From assembly GCF_030160715.1 (NCBI RefSeq), contig NZ_BSOW01000017.1, positions 62,001 to 126,000 of the forward strand: DNA of 64,000 bases, read 5' to 3'. Below, in pieces: positions 18,900 to 27,523 of the stretch. A program made the translations under genes and the position numbers. Position 1 is the stretch's first letter. The number at the start of each line of letters is the position of its first letter. The stretch is from Bradyrhizobium iriomotense. GTDB lineage: Bacteria; Pseudomonadota; Alphaproteobacteria; Rhizobiales; Xanthobacteraceae. The notes under the pieces are model-generated. The model saw nothing but the letters and a program-made list of their open reading frames with translations, was not told where the DNA came from and made no database searches.

Positions 18900-19802
18900 A
18901 TGGCGACACTCTACCAGGGCAATGTCCCCAGTATGGCCCAGCCTGCTGATGCGGCTGGACCGGTCATCCGAACCATCCAACTGTCCGATCTGCACGACGC
19001 GCTCAAGCGCGGCTGGGAGGATTTCAAGGCGGTGCCGAGCCACGCCGTCATCCTCTGCGTCATTTATCCGGTGCTCGGCCTCGTGCTCGCGCGCGTGGCG
19101 ATGGGCTATTCGGTGATCCCGCTGCTGTTCCCACTGGCGGCCGGCTTCGCCTTGATCGGCCCGTTTGCTGCGCTCGGCCTTTATGAACTCAGCAGCCGCC
19201 GCGAGCGCGGCGAGGAGGCCAGCGCCTGGGATGCCATGGACGTGCTACGCTCGCCCTCCTTCGGCGCCATGCTCGGGCTCGGCACGCTCTTGCTCGCGCT
19301 GTTCGTGACCTGGGTCGCGACCGCGCAGGCGATCTATGTGGCGGCGTTCGGCTATGAAGGCGTCACCGGCATTTCCGACTTCCTCAAGCGCGTGCTGACG
19401 ACGCCGCAAGGCTGGTGGCTGATCGTGGTCGGCTGCGGCGTCGGCTTCCTGTTCGCGCTCGCCGCGCTCTGCATCAGCGTCATCTCGTTCCCGTTGATGC
19501 TCGATCGGCACGCTAGCGCCGGCGAAGCCATGGTGACCTCGCTGCGCGCCGTGGCGAAGAACCCGGTGCCGATGGCGGCCTGGGGCGTGATCGTCGCAGC
19601 GCTGCTGGCGCTCGGAACCATCCCCGCGTTCCTCGGCCTCGCCGTGGTCATCCCCTTGCTTGGCCACGCCACCTGGCATCTCTATCGCAAGGTGATCGTG
19701 TCCGATCCCAATGCACGGCATGACGCTCCGCCGCCGCGCCCGCGCAAGCCGGCTGCCGATTTTCCCGCCAACCTGTTCCCCTGGCGGAATCGGTCGGAGT
19801 GA
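18900..19802 (+). CDS. DUF2189 integral membrane protein
   Basis: 300 aa. An N-terminal cytosolic segment (IRTIQLSDLHDALKRGWEDFKAVPSHAVILC) leads into about six transmembrane helices. The sequence DVLRSPSFGAMLGLGTLLLALFVTW is characteristic of DUF2189. The C-terminal tail is basic and Pro-rich. Inner-membrane protein of unknown role, common in alphaproteobacteria. Confidence 0.87.
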   Translation: MATLYQGNVPSMAQPADAAGPVIRTIQLSDLHDALKRGWEDFKAVPSHAVILCVIYPVLGLVLARVAMGYSVIPLLFPLAAGFALIGPFAALGLYELSSRRERGEEASAWDAMDVLRSPSFGAMLGLGTLLLALFVTWVATAQAIYVAAFGYEGVTGISDFLKRVLTTPQGWWLIVVGCGVGFLFALAALCISVISFPLMLDRHASAGEAMVTSLRAVAKNPVPMAAWGVIVAALLALGTIPAFLGLAVVIPLLGHATWHLYRKVIVSDPNARHDAPPPRPRKPAADFPANLFPWRNRSE

Positions 19803-19993
19803 AACGAAATCACGTTGCTGCGAGTCCGCCGGTTGATCGCTTGCGGACTCGCCCAATATCATTCCCTTAACCCTGCTCGTGCGTGAGCAGACGCCACCGG
19901 CCCATGATCGACCCATGGGCCTTGTTTTAGCCGCGGTTGGAACCGACATTCCGCGCCGCCGGTCATGCCACTTCATGGAATCGATTTGTTCGA

Positions 19994-20818
19994 ATGACCC
20001 CGACGATTTCTCGTCTCGCCCTCGCAGCCTTCGCCCTCACCGCCTCGATTGCCTCAGCCGGGCCCGCGCTCGCCGCAGTCGCCTGCGGTTCCGGAAATTT
20101 CGATGCCTGGATTGCCGACTTCAAGACCGAAGCCGCCGCCAAGGGCATCTCGCAGCAGGCGATCACGGCCGGCCTTGCCGGCGTCACGCTCGATCAAAGC
20201 GTGCTGTCGCGCGACCGTTCGCAAAAAGTCTTCAGCCAGAGTTTCGAGGAGTTCTCCGGCCGCATGGTGCCGCCGCGCATGCAGCGCGGCTCCAACATGA
20301 TGAAGCAGTACGGCTCGGTGCTGTCGCGGATCGAGCAGACCTACGGGGTGCCCGGCGAGGTGCTGGTCGCGATCTGGGGGCTGGAGACCGATTTCGGCGT
20401 CAATATCGGCAAGTTTCCGACGCTGCGCTCGCTCGCGACGCTCGCCTATGACTGCCGGCGCGCCGAGCAGTTTCGCGGCGAGCTGATGGACGCGCTGCGC
20501 ATCGTTCAGCGCGGCGATCTCGCGCCGAACGAGATGCGCGGTGCCTGGGCGGGCGAGCTCGGCCAGACCCAGTTCATGCCATCATCCTGGATGAAATATG
20601 CCGTCGACTTCGACGGCAACGGCCGTCGCGATCTGCTGCACAGCGCGCCCGACGTGCTCGCCTCGACCGCCAATTATCTTGCGAATTACGGCTGGCAGCG
20701 CGGCAAGGATTGGGAGCCCGGCGGCCCCAACTTCGCGGTGCTCCAGCAATGGAACAAGAGCGAGGTCTACGCCAAGACGGTCGCCTCTTTCGCGACCCAG
20801 CTCGCGCGCGCTCCTTAG
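19994..20818 (+). CDS. lytic murein transglycosylase (MltB family)
   Basis: 274 aa from ATG 19994 (MTPTISRLALAAFALTASIASA signal peptide). The catalytic Glu lies in AIWGLETDFGVNIGKFPTLRSLATLAY, and GELGQTQFMPSSWMKYAVDFDGNGRRDL is the second MltB hallmark. It cleaves peptidoglycan glycan strands to 1,6-anhydro products in the periplasm. It lacks the C-terminal peptidoglycan-binding domain and the lipobox, so it is a soluble short form. The TAG stop is the first triplet of a dispersed repeat. Confidence 0.92.
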   Translation: MTPTISRLALAAFALTASIASAGPALAAVACGSGNFDAWIADFKTEAAAKGISQQAITAGLAGVTLDQSVLSRDRSQKVFSQSFEEFSGRMVPPRMQRGSNMMKQYGSVLSRIEQTYGVPGEVLVAIWGLETDFGVNIGKFPTLRSLATLAYDCRRAEQFRGELMDALRIVQRGDLAPNEMRGAWAGELGQTQFMPSSWMKYAVDFDGNGRRDLLHSAPDVLASTANYLANYGWQRGKDWEPGGPNFAVLQQWNKSEVYAKTVASFATQLARAP

Positions 20819-20900
20819 AGCATGATCCGGAAAAGTGTGAAGCGGTTTTCCCTCGCGACAAACGCGGAACGCGCGATGACGATTCATCCCAATCTCATCG
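20816..20900 (+). repeat. dispersed repeat family A, copy 1
   Basis: Begins at the mltB stop codon: TAGAGCATGATCCGGAAAAG, then GTGTGAAGCGGTTTTCC, CTCGCGACAAACGCGGAACG and ATTCATCCCAATCTCATCG. Shared with 24771-24900 and, inverted, with 40048-40150. Confidence 0.9.
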
Positions 20901-20914
20901 CCAGTTTCAAAAGA

Positions 20915-20948
20915 TAAGGGGCCGATCGCGTCGCGACCGGCCCTCCTT
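20915..20948. terminator. hairpin between convergent genes
   Basis: GGGGCCG, a 12-base partly self-complementary loop, CCGGCCC then TCCTT. It lies before the end of the small secreted-protein gene on the opposite strand and after mltB. Confidence 0.5.
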
Positions 20949-20961
20949 GGTTCCCTGGCGT

Positions 20962-21222
20962 TTACTTGCCCATGGTGGCGTGCATCGCCTTGTTGAGGTG
21001 CGCGCCGCACACACCCATCTTGCCGTTCAAAAGCGCGTCCTGAGCCGCCGCGATCTCCTTCTGCGCGGTGAACTTGCCGTCACCGTCCTGCATGTTCTCG
21101 ACCGCGGTCTCGGTCTGCTCGAGATTGGTCGAGCTGCATCCACCCATCTTCTTGGCAGCCTGTGCCGGAGCGACGGCGAGTGCGACGGCGGCGATTGCGA
21201 TGACCCCTAGTAACGTTTTCAT
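20962..21222 (-). CDS. small secreted protein, function unknown
   Basis: 86 aa. MKTLLGVIAIAAVALAVAPAQAAKKMGG is a signal peptide. The mature ~63 residues contain two cysteines (GGCSS and MGVCGAHL) that could form a disulfide, and a helical centre (AVENMQDGDGKFTAQKEIAAAQDALLNG). AAGGAAGGT precedes the ATG. No family recognised. Confidence 0.75.
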   Translation of the reverse strand: MKTLLGVIAIAAVALAVAPAQAAKKMGGCSSTNLEQTETAVENMQDGDGKFTAQKEIAAAQDALLNGKMGVCGAHLNKAMHATMGK

Positions 21223-21952
21223 GGTTACCTTCCTTCTCTTATTGTTGCGCAGCCCGACATCATTGCCGGAATCTGCGGGCGAGATTGTTCCTCGACTGCC
21301 GCAAGTTTCGAGAATGAATTCCCCGCGAGAATTGCGTGATGTTGCGCGGCGCGCAGAGCCCTCATGCGAAATTTCTGATTTTCATTACAGTTTTGTAACT
21401 TAGCTCTTGCACGCTCGGCGTGTGTGCACCGCAGCGAAGATGATTGGAGACATGGTCGGGATTTGCACAGACCGAGATTGTGCCGAGCGACCAAGTCCAA
21501 GCGAGAATCGATGTCAGTTCCGGGTCGAAGCGACTGAGCAGTCCTGACTCACCGCAGCTCGACAGCAGCCCGCTGCTTCAGATGACAAAACAGTGAATTA
21601 TCGCTCAGTTCTAATGAATCATATTGCATGCGATTCGCGCATAGGAGGAATAGGGTACGAATTCCGCCTGGCGGCTTGCGACGGACCTATTGCGACATAT
21701 TTTTGTCGCGGATGGAACTGACATAAGATGCTATAAATCCGTGATTTCACGGGACTTTATTGCACCTTTGGGTGCGCCGGACCTGGCGCTTGGGCAGGAC
21801 CGCCAACCCGTTAATCGTTCCTTACTTGCGCTATGCGCTCTTCGCTTAGCTGCATCGCAACATCGGAACTTCCGCAATGCAGCAGTCCGACCTATATTCA
21901 TTTCAACGATGACGCTCAGGTCAAGGGCTGAATCGAACTACAGGAGACTACC
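21223..21952. other. 730-base intergenic region upstream of the DUF1127 gene
   Basis: No supportable protein gene. It is less GC-rich than its surroundings between about 21390 and 21760, which is unusual here. An AGGAGGA at 21643-21649 is not followed by a start codon. Short inverted pieces such as GCGACATATTTTTGTCGC (21691-21708) could fold. It may hold the DUF1127 promoter and a leader or small RNA, but nothing is demonstrable by eye. Confidence 0.4.
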
Positions 21953-22105
21953 ATGCTGCTCTCGATTATCCGTATGATCCACGCGTTCCGGGACTATCAG
22001 CGCAATGTTGCTGAACTCTCGCAGCTCAGCGATCGCGAACTGGCCGACATCGGCCTCGACCGTTCCGACATTCCGCGCGTTGCCGCCGGCGCCTACAAGG
22101 GCTGA
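21953..22105 (+). CDS. DUF1127 microprotein
   Basis: 50 aa: MLLSIIRMIHAFRDYQRNVA then ELSQLSDRELADIGLDRSDI, ending VAAGAYKG. The L-D-R-x-L-x-D-I-G-L-x-R-x-x-I pattern is the DUF1127 (YjiS-like) signature. AGGAGA lies 6 nt upstream. Small DUF1127 Arg-rich proteins in alphaproteobacteria are reported to influence RNA turnover and phosphate or carbon metabolism; whether this one does is not known. Followed by a terminator. Confidence 0.93.
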   Translation: MLLSIIRMIHAFRDYQRNVAELSQLSDRELADIGLDRSDIPRVAAGAYKG

Positions 22106-22135
22106 TTGGCCCTTCCCGGACCGGACCAACCGATA

Positions 22136-22156
22136 GCGCCCGCCTCGTGCGGGCGT
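22136..22156 (+). terminator. terminator after the DUF1127 gene
   Basis: GCGCCCGC, loop CTCGT, GCGGGCGTTG, then a T-containing tail. Confidence 0.6.
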
Positions 22157-22228
22157 TGTCGTTTCTGGGGTGAGAAACGCCATCACGGTGATTCCACTCG
22201 ACACTGAAAAGCGCTACCTGTCGCGCCC

Positions 22229-23671
22229 ATGACAGGATCGCACTCCAAGATACTTACCTCCAAGACCGTTCACATCATCGGCGCGGGCCTCGCCGGCTCC
22301 GAAGCCGCCTGGCAGGTCGCCAAATCAGGCGTCGCCGTGGTGCTGCACGAGATGCGGCCGAGCCGCATGACCGAGGCCCATCGCACCGACGGGCTCGCCG
22401 AGCTCGTCTGCTCGAATTCGTTCCGCTCCGACGATGCCGCCAACAACGCCGTAGGCCTCCTGCACGCCGAAATGCGCCGCCTCGGCTCGCTGATCATGCG
22501 CGCAGCGGATGCCAACCAGGTGCCCGCAGGCGGCGCGCTCGCCGTCGATCGCGAGGGCTTTTCCGCCGCCGTGACCAAGGCGCTGAACGAGCACCCCCTG
22601 ATCGAGATCGCCCGCGGCGAGGTCGCCGGCCTGCCGCCGGCCGACTGGGACAATGTGATCGTCGCGACCGGCCCCCTCACCTCCGCCCCGTTGGCGGACG
22701 CGATCCGCGAGCTGACGGATGAAAACGCACTCGCCTTCTTCGATGCCATCGCGCCGATCGTGCACCGCGATTCCATCGACATGTCGGTCGCATGGTTCCA
22801 GTCGCGCTACGACAAGGTCGGCCCCGGCGGCAACGGCGCCGACTACATCAACTGCCCGATGACCAGGGAGCAATATGACGGCTTCGTCGCCGCGCTGATT
22901 GCCGGCGAGAAGACCGAGTTCAAGGAGTGGGAGACCAACACACCCTATTTCGACGGCTGCCTGCCGATCGAGGTGATGGCCGAGCGCGGGCCCGAGACGT
23001 TGCGTCATGGCCCGATGAAGCCGGTCGGGCTGACCAATCCGAACGATCCGACGACCAAGCCGTACGCGATCGTTCAGCTCCGCCAGGACAACAAGCTCGG
23101 CACGCTCTACAACATCGTCGGCTTCCAGACGAAACTGAAGTACGGCGAGCAGCAGCGCATCTTCCGAAGCATTCCGGGCCTTCAGAACGCCGAATTCGCC
23201 CGCCTCGGCGGCCTGCATCGCAACACCTTCCTCAACTCGCCAAAGCTGCTCGACGGCCAGCTCCGCCTGCGCGCGCAGCCGCGGCTGCGCTTTGCCGGCC
23301 AGATGACGGGCTGCGAGGGCTATGTGGAATCGGCCAGCGTCGGCCTGATCGCCGGCCTCTATGCAGCGGCAGACGCGCGTGGCGAGCAACTCACCAGCCC
23401 GCCGGCGACGACCGCATTGGGATCGCTGCTCGGCCACATCACCGGCGGCCATATCGAGACCATCGAGCCGGGCACGCGCTCGTTCCAGCCGATGAACATC
23501 AATTTCGGCCTGTTCCCGCCGCTCGCGACCCTGCCGACCAAAAAGCCGGACGGCACGCGGCTGCGCGGCAACGAGAAGACGGTCGCCAAGAAGCAGGCGC
23601 TGAGCGCCCGTGCGCTGGCCGATCTCGATCGCTGGATCGCCGATCACCAAAACATCGCCGCAGCGGCGTGA
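22229..23671 (+). CDS. trmFO: methylenetetrahydrofolate-tRNA-(uracil-54-C5)-methyltransferase
   Basis: 480 aa. It makes ribothymidine at position 54 of the T-loop of tRNA with methylene-THF as carbon donor and FAD as cofactor. N-terminal dinucleotide fold IIGAGLAGSEAAWQ; LHEMRPSRMTEAHRTDGLAELVCSNSFRSD is highly specific to TrmFO; later TGCEGYVESASVGLIAG and NINFGLFPPL. The C-terminus is Lys/Ala-rich. It ends 7 bp before the kinase-like gene on the same strand. Confidence 0.97.
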   Translation: MTGSHSKILTSKTVHIIGAGLAGSEAAWQVAKSGVAVVLHEMRPSRMTEAHRTDGLAELVCSNSFRSDDAANNAVGLLHAEMRRLGSLIMRAADANQVPAGGALAVDREGFSAAVTKALNEHPLIEIARGEVAGLPPADWDNVIVATGPLTSAPLADAIRELTDENALAFFDAIAPIVHRDSIDMSVAWFQSRYDKVGPGGNGADYINCPMTREQYDGFVAALIAGEKTEFKEWETNTPYFDGCLPIEVMAERGPETLRHGPMKPVGLTNPNDPTTKPYAIVQLRQDNKLGTLYNIVGFQTKLKYGEQQRIFRSIPGLQNAEFARLGGLHRNTFLNSPKLLDGQLRLRAQPRLRFAGQMTGCEGYVESASVGLIAGLYAAADARGEQLTSPPATTALGSLLGHITGGHIETIEPGTRSFQPMNINFGLFPPLATLPTKKPDGTRLRGNEKTVAKKQALSARALADLDRWIADHQNIAAAA

Positions 23672-23678
23672 GCCTGTC

Positions 23679-24773
23679 ATGAGCCTACCCAAAGAAGACG
23701 CCGCGGTGCTCGCGGCGCGCTGGACCGAGGGCGTGCTCCTGAAGCGCGACGTGTTCTCGACCGTCGAGCGCGGCCGTTTCAAGAGTGAGCGTGGCGAGAT
23801 CGATGCGGTGCTGCGCCGCCTCGACGAGGTGCCGTGGTGGTCGTTCGTGCTGGCGCGCCATCTGTTCGCGCGCGAGAAACATGCGCTGGCGCTGGCCAAG
23901 GGCCTGAACGTCGGTCCTGAGCTGCTCTGGACCGGCCGCCGGGCGCTGGTCCGCGGCTTCGTCGACGGCGTCGCGCTGCATCTGGCCAAGCCGCACGGCA
24001 ATGTCGCCTATTTCCGTTCCGCGAAGGACGCGTTGCGCCGGCTGCGCCACGCCGGCATCTGCCACAACGACCTTGCGAAGGAGCAGAACTGGCTGGTCGG
24101 CCGCGACGGCCGCGCTTATGTGACCGACTTCCAGCTTGCCGCCTGCTTTGGGCGTCGCGGCCGGCTCTATCGCATTCTCGCGTACGAGGACCTTCGACAT
24201 CTGCTGAAGCACAAGCGCTCCTATGCGCCCGAGGCGCTGACGCCCAGGGAGCGCAAGATCCTCGCGAAGAAATCCTTTGCAGCAAGCCTTTGGCTCGCCA
24301 CCGGCAAGAAGGTCTATCGCGCGATCACCCGCGGCCTCTTCAATTTCACCGATCGCGAGGGCGGTGGCCGCAGGCTCGTCAACGACGCGCCCGTGCTCGT
24401 TGACCTGATCCGCAAGAATCCGGCGGTGCGTGACACCGCCATCGTCGCCTTCGCCGACCGCCGTTCCGGCGTCGGGCTTTACGCCTTCGTCGAGGCGGAG
24501 GAAGCCGCGCTCGAGGATCGGCTTCGCAATGACCTCGCAGCCGCGAACGGGCCGAAGCCCCCCGAGCACATCCAGGTGGTGCATGCGCTGCCGCGCGATG
24601 CCAGCGGCAAGCCACGGACCGAAATCCTACAGCTCGTGGCGATGAACCAGCTTGATTTGATCGAGCCGATGATGAAGAGCGACCAGGATCGCGCGTTCCT
24701 GAAGGACATCCTGGATCAGCGCAAGAACCTGCGCGACCGCTTCAATTTCGAAGCGGACTTGCCGTCGAGCTAG
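23679..24773 (+). CDS. RIO/InaA-like kinase fused to an adenylate-forming-enzyme C-terminal domain
   Basis: 364 aa from ATG 23679. Residues ~15-220 are a protein-kinase-like fold: catalytic loop HNDLAKEQNWL (H129-N130-D131) and a DFG-like TDFQLA. Residues ~255-345 look like the C-terminal subdomain of ANL enzymes: VRDTAIVAFADRRSGVGLYAFVEAEE, then HIQVVHALPRDASGKPRTEIL, which keeps the A10 Lys (K311). No large N-terminal ANL domain is present. The gene follows trmFO with a 7-bp gap. The partner and substrate are unknown. The TAG stop is shared with repeat family A. Confidence 0.82.
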   Translation: MSLPKEDAAVLAARWTEGVLLKRDVFSTVERGRFKSERGEIDAVLRRLDEVPWWSFVLARHLFAREKHALALAKGLNVGPELLWTGRRALVRGFVDGVALHLAKPHGNVAYFRSAKDALRRLRHAGICHNDLAKEQNWLVGRDGRAYVTDFQLAACFGRRGRLYRILAYEDLRHLLKHKRSYAPEALTPRERKILAKKSFAASLWLATGKKVYRAITRGLFNFTDREGGGRRLVNDAPVLVDLIRKNPAVRDTAIVAFADRRSGVGLYAFVEAEEAALEDRLRNDLAAANGPKPPEHIQVVHALPRDASGKPRTEILQLVAMNQLDLIEPMMKSDQDRAFLKDILDQRKNLRDRFNFEADLPSS

Positions 24774-24900
24774 AGCATGATCCGGAAAAGTGTGAAGCGG
24801 TTTTCCCTCGCGACAAACGCGGAACGCGTTTGCGCGGAGATCATGCTCAAACAACAAGGTAAAGCGCGATAACGATTCATCCCAATCTCATCGCGCTTTA
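24771..24900 (+). repeat. dispersed repeat family A, copy 2 (longest)
   Basis: TAGAGCATGATCCGGAAAAG begins at the stop codon of the kinase-like gene. It includes GATCATGCTCAAACAACAAG, which is inverted relative to the start and gives a foldable body, and ends ATTCATCCCAATCTCATCGC then GCTTTA. Confidence 0.9.
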
Positions 24901-24908
24901 GCTACGGC

Positions 24909-26174
24909 TCACGTGCAGCGGGCACTCAAGCCGGATGCGCCGAGCTTCGCCATGACCTCGTCGAGATGCGCGGCATCGCGCGTCTCGATGACGAGCTGAA
25001 GCAGCGTCGCCTTGGCCGGCAGGTCCGAAAATGTCCGCTGGTGCGAGACCTCGATGATGTTGGCGCCGGCTTCCGCCAGCAGCGCCGCTACGGCGGCGAG
25101 CTGGCCCGGCCTATCGGGGATATCGAGCGACAATTGCGTCAAGCGTCCCTCGCGCGCGAGCTCGCGGGTCAGCACCGAGGCGATCAGCCGCGTGTCGATA
25201 TTGCCGCCGCTCAGGACAAGGCCGACCTTCTGGCCGGCAAAGCGCGAGGGATCGCTCATGATTGCCGCGAGTCCCGCGGCGCCCGCGCCCTCCACCACGG
25301 TCTTCTCGATCGAGATCATGGTCGCCACCGCGCGTTCGAGCTCGGCCTCGTTCACCAGCGCAATGTCGTCGACGAGGCGGCGGACGATCTCGGTCGTGAT
25401 CTTGCCCGGCGACTTCACCGCAATGCCTTCGGCGAGCGTGTCGCCGCGCGCGGGCAGGTTGCCGTCATGGATGGCATTGTACATCGAGGGATAGAGCCAG
25501 GCCTCGACGCCGAGAATTCGCAAGCCAGGCTTGAGCGCTTTCGCCGCAATCGCGATGCCGCTGATCAAGCCGCCGCCGCCGATCGGGACGACCAGCGTAT
25601 CGAGCTCCGGCACCGCCTTGAGCATCTCGAGCCCGACCGTGCCCTGCCCGGCGATGACGAGCGGATCGTCATAGGGATGGACGAAGATCATGCCGCGCGC
25701 TTCGCCGTGCGTGCGTGCGAACGCGGCGGCCTCTTCCAGGGTCGCCCCGGTGACGATCACCTCGGCGCCGTGATGCCTGGTGTTTTCGATCTTCACCATC
25801 GGCGTGCCGACCGGCATCACGATGGTCGCGGGAATGCCGAGGCGCTTGGCGTGATAGGCGACGCCCTGCGCGTGGTTGCCGGCCGACATCGCGACGACGC
25901 CGCGCTGCCGCTCCTCCACTGAGAGCGCGGTCAAACGATTGAGGGCGCCGCGCTCCTTGAACGAGGAGGTGAACTGGAGATTTTCGAACTTGAGCCAGAG
26001 ATCGCAGCCGCAGATCGCGCTCAGCGTCCGACTGTAATTGCAGGGCGTCTCGACGATGGCGCCGCGGACCACGTCCGCGGCAGCGCGCAGGTCGGCGAGC
26101 GTGACCGGAAGACCGCTCAAGTCGACCGCGGGATCCGGCGTATCGTGCGAGGTGGTTTGGAGTGCTTCGGCCAT
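24909..26174 (-). CDS. ilvA: threonine ammonia-lyase (threonine dehydratase) with ACT domain
   Basis: 421 aa. PLP-dependent deamination of threonine to 2-oxobutanoate, the entry step to isoleucine. PLP lysine K73 in TSSFKERGALNRL, NHAQGVAYHAKRLG, and phosphate-binding VPIGGGGLISGIA. Residues ~340-421 (LSLDIPDRPGQLAAVAALLAEAGANIIEV...) form a single ACT domain. That is the shorter TdcB/ilvA-like form with one ACT, not the two-ACT E. coli IlvA. ilvD occurs in the same window 33 kb away, unlinked. Confidence 0.93.
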   Translation of the reverse strand: MAEALQTTSHDTPDPAVDLSGLPVTLADLRAAADVVRGAIVETPCNYSRTLSAICGCDLWLKFENLQFTSSFKERGALNRLTALSVEERQRGVVAMSAGNHAQGVAYHAKRLGIPATIVMPVGTPMVKIENTRHHGAEVIVTGATLEEAAAFARTHGEARGMIFVHPYDDPLVIAGQGTVGLEMLKAVPELDTLVVPIGGGGLISGIAIAAKALKPGLRILGVEAWLYPSMYNAIHDGNLPARGDTLAEGIAVKSPGKITTEIVRRLVDDIALVNEAELERAVATMISIEKTVVEGAGAAGLAAIMSDPSRFAGQKVGLVLSGGNIDTRLIASVLTRELAREGRLTQLSLDIPDRPGQLAAVAALLAEAGANIIEVSHQRTFSDLPAKATLLQLVIETRDAAHLDEVMAKLGASGLSARCT

Positions 26175-26219
26175 AGGTCAATATAGGTCATTTGGCCTGC
26201 AACCGCGATACGGGAGCCG

Positions 26220-27083
26220 CTATTTGGTAAATTGCCGCGACCGCGACGCGCGCCAGAGCGTCCACAGGGTTCCTAGCCGCGAAGGCGGTTGCGGCAGGAA
26301 GGGATTGCGATCCGCGCGGGACAGGCGCGCCAGATCGCGGCGCGCGGCTGCGAGCGGCAGGAACGCCAGCCTGGCCTGCGGCGGTATCTCCACCAGCAGC
26401 GAGGTCGCGGTCGCGATATGCTGTCGCGCCTCGCCCGCGAGCTCATCCAGCGCCGCGCGTAGCGCCGGCGTCTCCTTGGCCGCAAACACCTCATCGATGG
26501 TGCTGCCATGGCCTTCCAGAAGTTGCTGCGGCACGAAGAGCTGGCGATGCGCGGCATCGCGCGGCAGGCTGCCGATCACCTGCACCATGCCCTGGGCAAG
26601 GCCGGCGTGACGGGCGAGATGATCGATGGCCTCCGACGGGTGCGCGCAGATCCGCGCGGCAAGTGACAACAGCGCCGCGCACGTTTCGGTCAGATACCCC
26701 TCCAGCGCCGCCATGGTCGGCATCGGGTCATTGTAGAGGTCGAACTGGTGCTCCTCGATGAGCCGCGACAATGGCTCGGCCGGCAACTCGTAATCGTGAA
26801 TCGCGGTTAGGAGCTCGGCGGCAACCGGATTGCCCTCGGCGCTGCCATGGACATGGCCGGCCAGCATGTCGGTCCACCATTGCAGGCGGATTTCGCCCGG
26901 AAGAGGCTGTGTCACCTGATCGCGGACGCGGACGATCTCGGCATTGAAAGCATAGAGCGCGAGCAGCGCGCGGCGCTCATTGGCGGGCACGAACAGGGTC
27001 GCGGCGTAGCGCGCGAAATCGTGGGTGCGCACGAGATCGGCGCAGAAGGCAGCAGCGTCAGTCGCTCGCGCGCCGCCGCTCAT
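26220..27083 (-). CDS. squalene/phytoene-synthase-fold protein, NDUFAF6-like
   Basis: 287 aa from ATG 27083. The fold signature is clear (YAATLFVPANERRALLALYAFNAEI, GEIRLQWWTDML), but the Asp-rich prenyl-diphosphate motifs are degenerate: VRVRDQV where DxxxD is expected, and QVIGSLPRDAAHRQLFVP where RDVxED is expected. This matches mitochondrial complex I assembly factor NDUFAF6 rather than a carotenoid or squalene enzyme. It overlaps the upstream Mth938-domain gene by an ATGA, and lies downstream of secF, the arrangement known for the NDUFAF3/NDUFAF6 homologues of alphaproteobacteria. Confidence 0.85.
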   Translation of the reverse strand: MSGGARATDAAAFCADLVRTHDFARYAATLFVPANERRALLALYAFNAEIVRVRDQVTQPLPGEIRLQWWTDMLAGHVHGSAEGNPVAAELLTAIHDYELPAEPLSRLIEEHQFDLYNDPMPTMAALEGYLTETCAALLSLAARICAHPSEAIDHLARHAGLAQGMVQVIGSLPRDAAHRQLFVPQQLLEGHGSTIDEVFAAKETPALRAALDELAGEARQHIATATSLLVEIPPQARLAFLPLAAARRDLARLSRADRNPFLPQPPSRLGTLWTLWRASRSRQFTK

Positions 27084-27463
27084 GGCACCGCGATCAGGGC
27101 CGCCGCGACCCGCCGCCGCTCGCCGATCATGATGTTGTAGGTGCGCACGGCCGGCCCAGTCTGCATCGTGTCCAGCACCACCTTCACCGCCTTCAGCGCT
27201 TGGCGCAGCTCCGGCGGCGGCAGCCAGACCCCGCTTCCGGTGCCGACCAGAAGGGTGTCGATGCTGTTGGCTGCGGCAAAGACCCGCTCCAGCGAATAGC
27301 GGTCGATCTTGGCGGGGTCGGTCACGTCCCAGGCCCAGATCGCATCGGGCAGGCACAGCAACGAGCCGCGATGCGACATGCCGGCAAAGGCGAAGCCGCC
27401 CTTGCCATAGGCGTCGATCGGCGCCGAGCGCGGGAAATGGGGAGCGTTGGGATCGCCGGCCAT
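27080..27463 (-). CDS. Mth938-like (DUF498) protein, NDUFAF3 homologue
   Basis: 127 aa. PIDAYGKGGFAFAGMSHRGSLLCLP, LLVGTGSGVWLPPPELRQALK and YNIMIGERRRVAAALIAV are the Mth938/DUF498 signature. The human relative NDUFAF3 assists assembly of the Q module of complex I. ATGA overlap with the NDUFAF6-like gene, and 60 bp after secF, puts it in the yajC-sec operon. Confidence 0.9.
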   Translation of the reverse strand: MAGDPNAPHFPRSAPIDAYGKGGFAFAGMSHRGSLLCLPDAIWAWDVTDPAKIDRYSLERVFAAANSIDTLLVGTGSGVWLPPPELRQALKAVKVVLDTMQTGPAVRTYNIMIGERRRVAAALIAVP

Positions 27464-27523
27464 GGGACTTGTCCGAATTGGGCTACTGCCCTCGCAAACT
27501 CTTGCGAGGGCGCGCGGTTCGGA

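Noticed and set aside
21223..21952. Considered as the site of a tRNA, 4.5S, 6S or other housekeeping RNA
   Set aside because: No cloverleaf, no conserved loop sequences, and no RNA family pattern visible by eye.
22325..24001. A 558-residue minus-strand frame opposite trmFO and the kinase-like gene
   Set aside because: Antisense shadow: no domain, Arg-rich composition, and both plus-strand genes have clear motifs.
26220..27083. Considered as a phytoene or squalene synthase
   Set aside because: The Asp-rich diphosphate-binding motifs are lost and the neighbours are secF and an NDUFAF3 relative.
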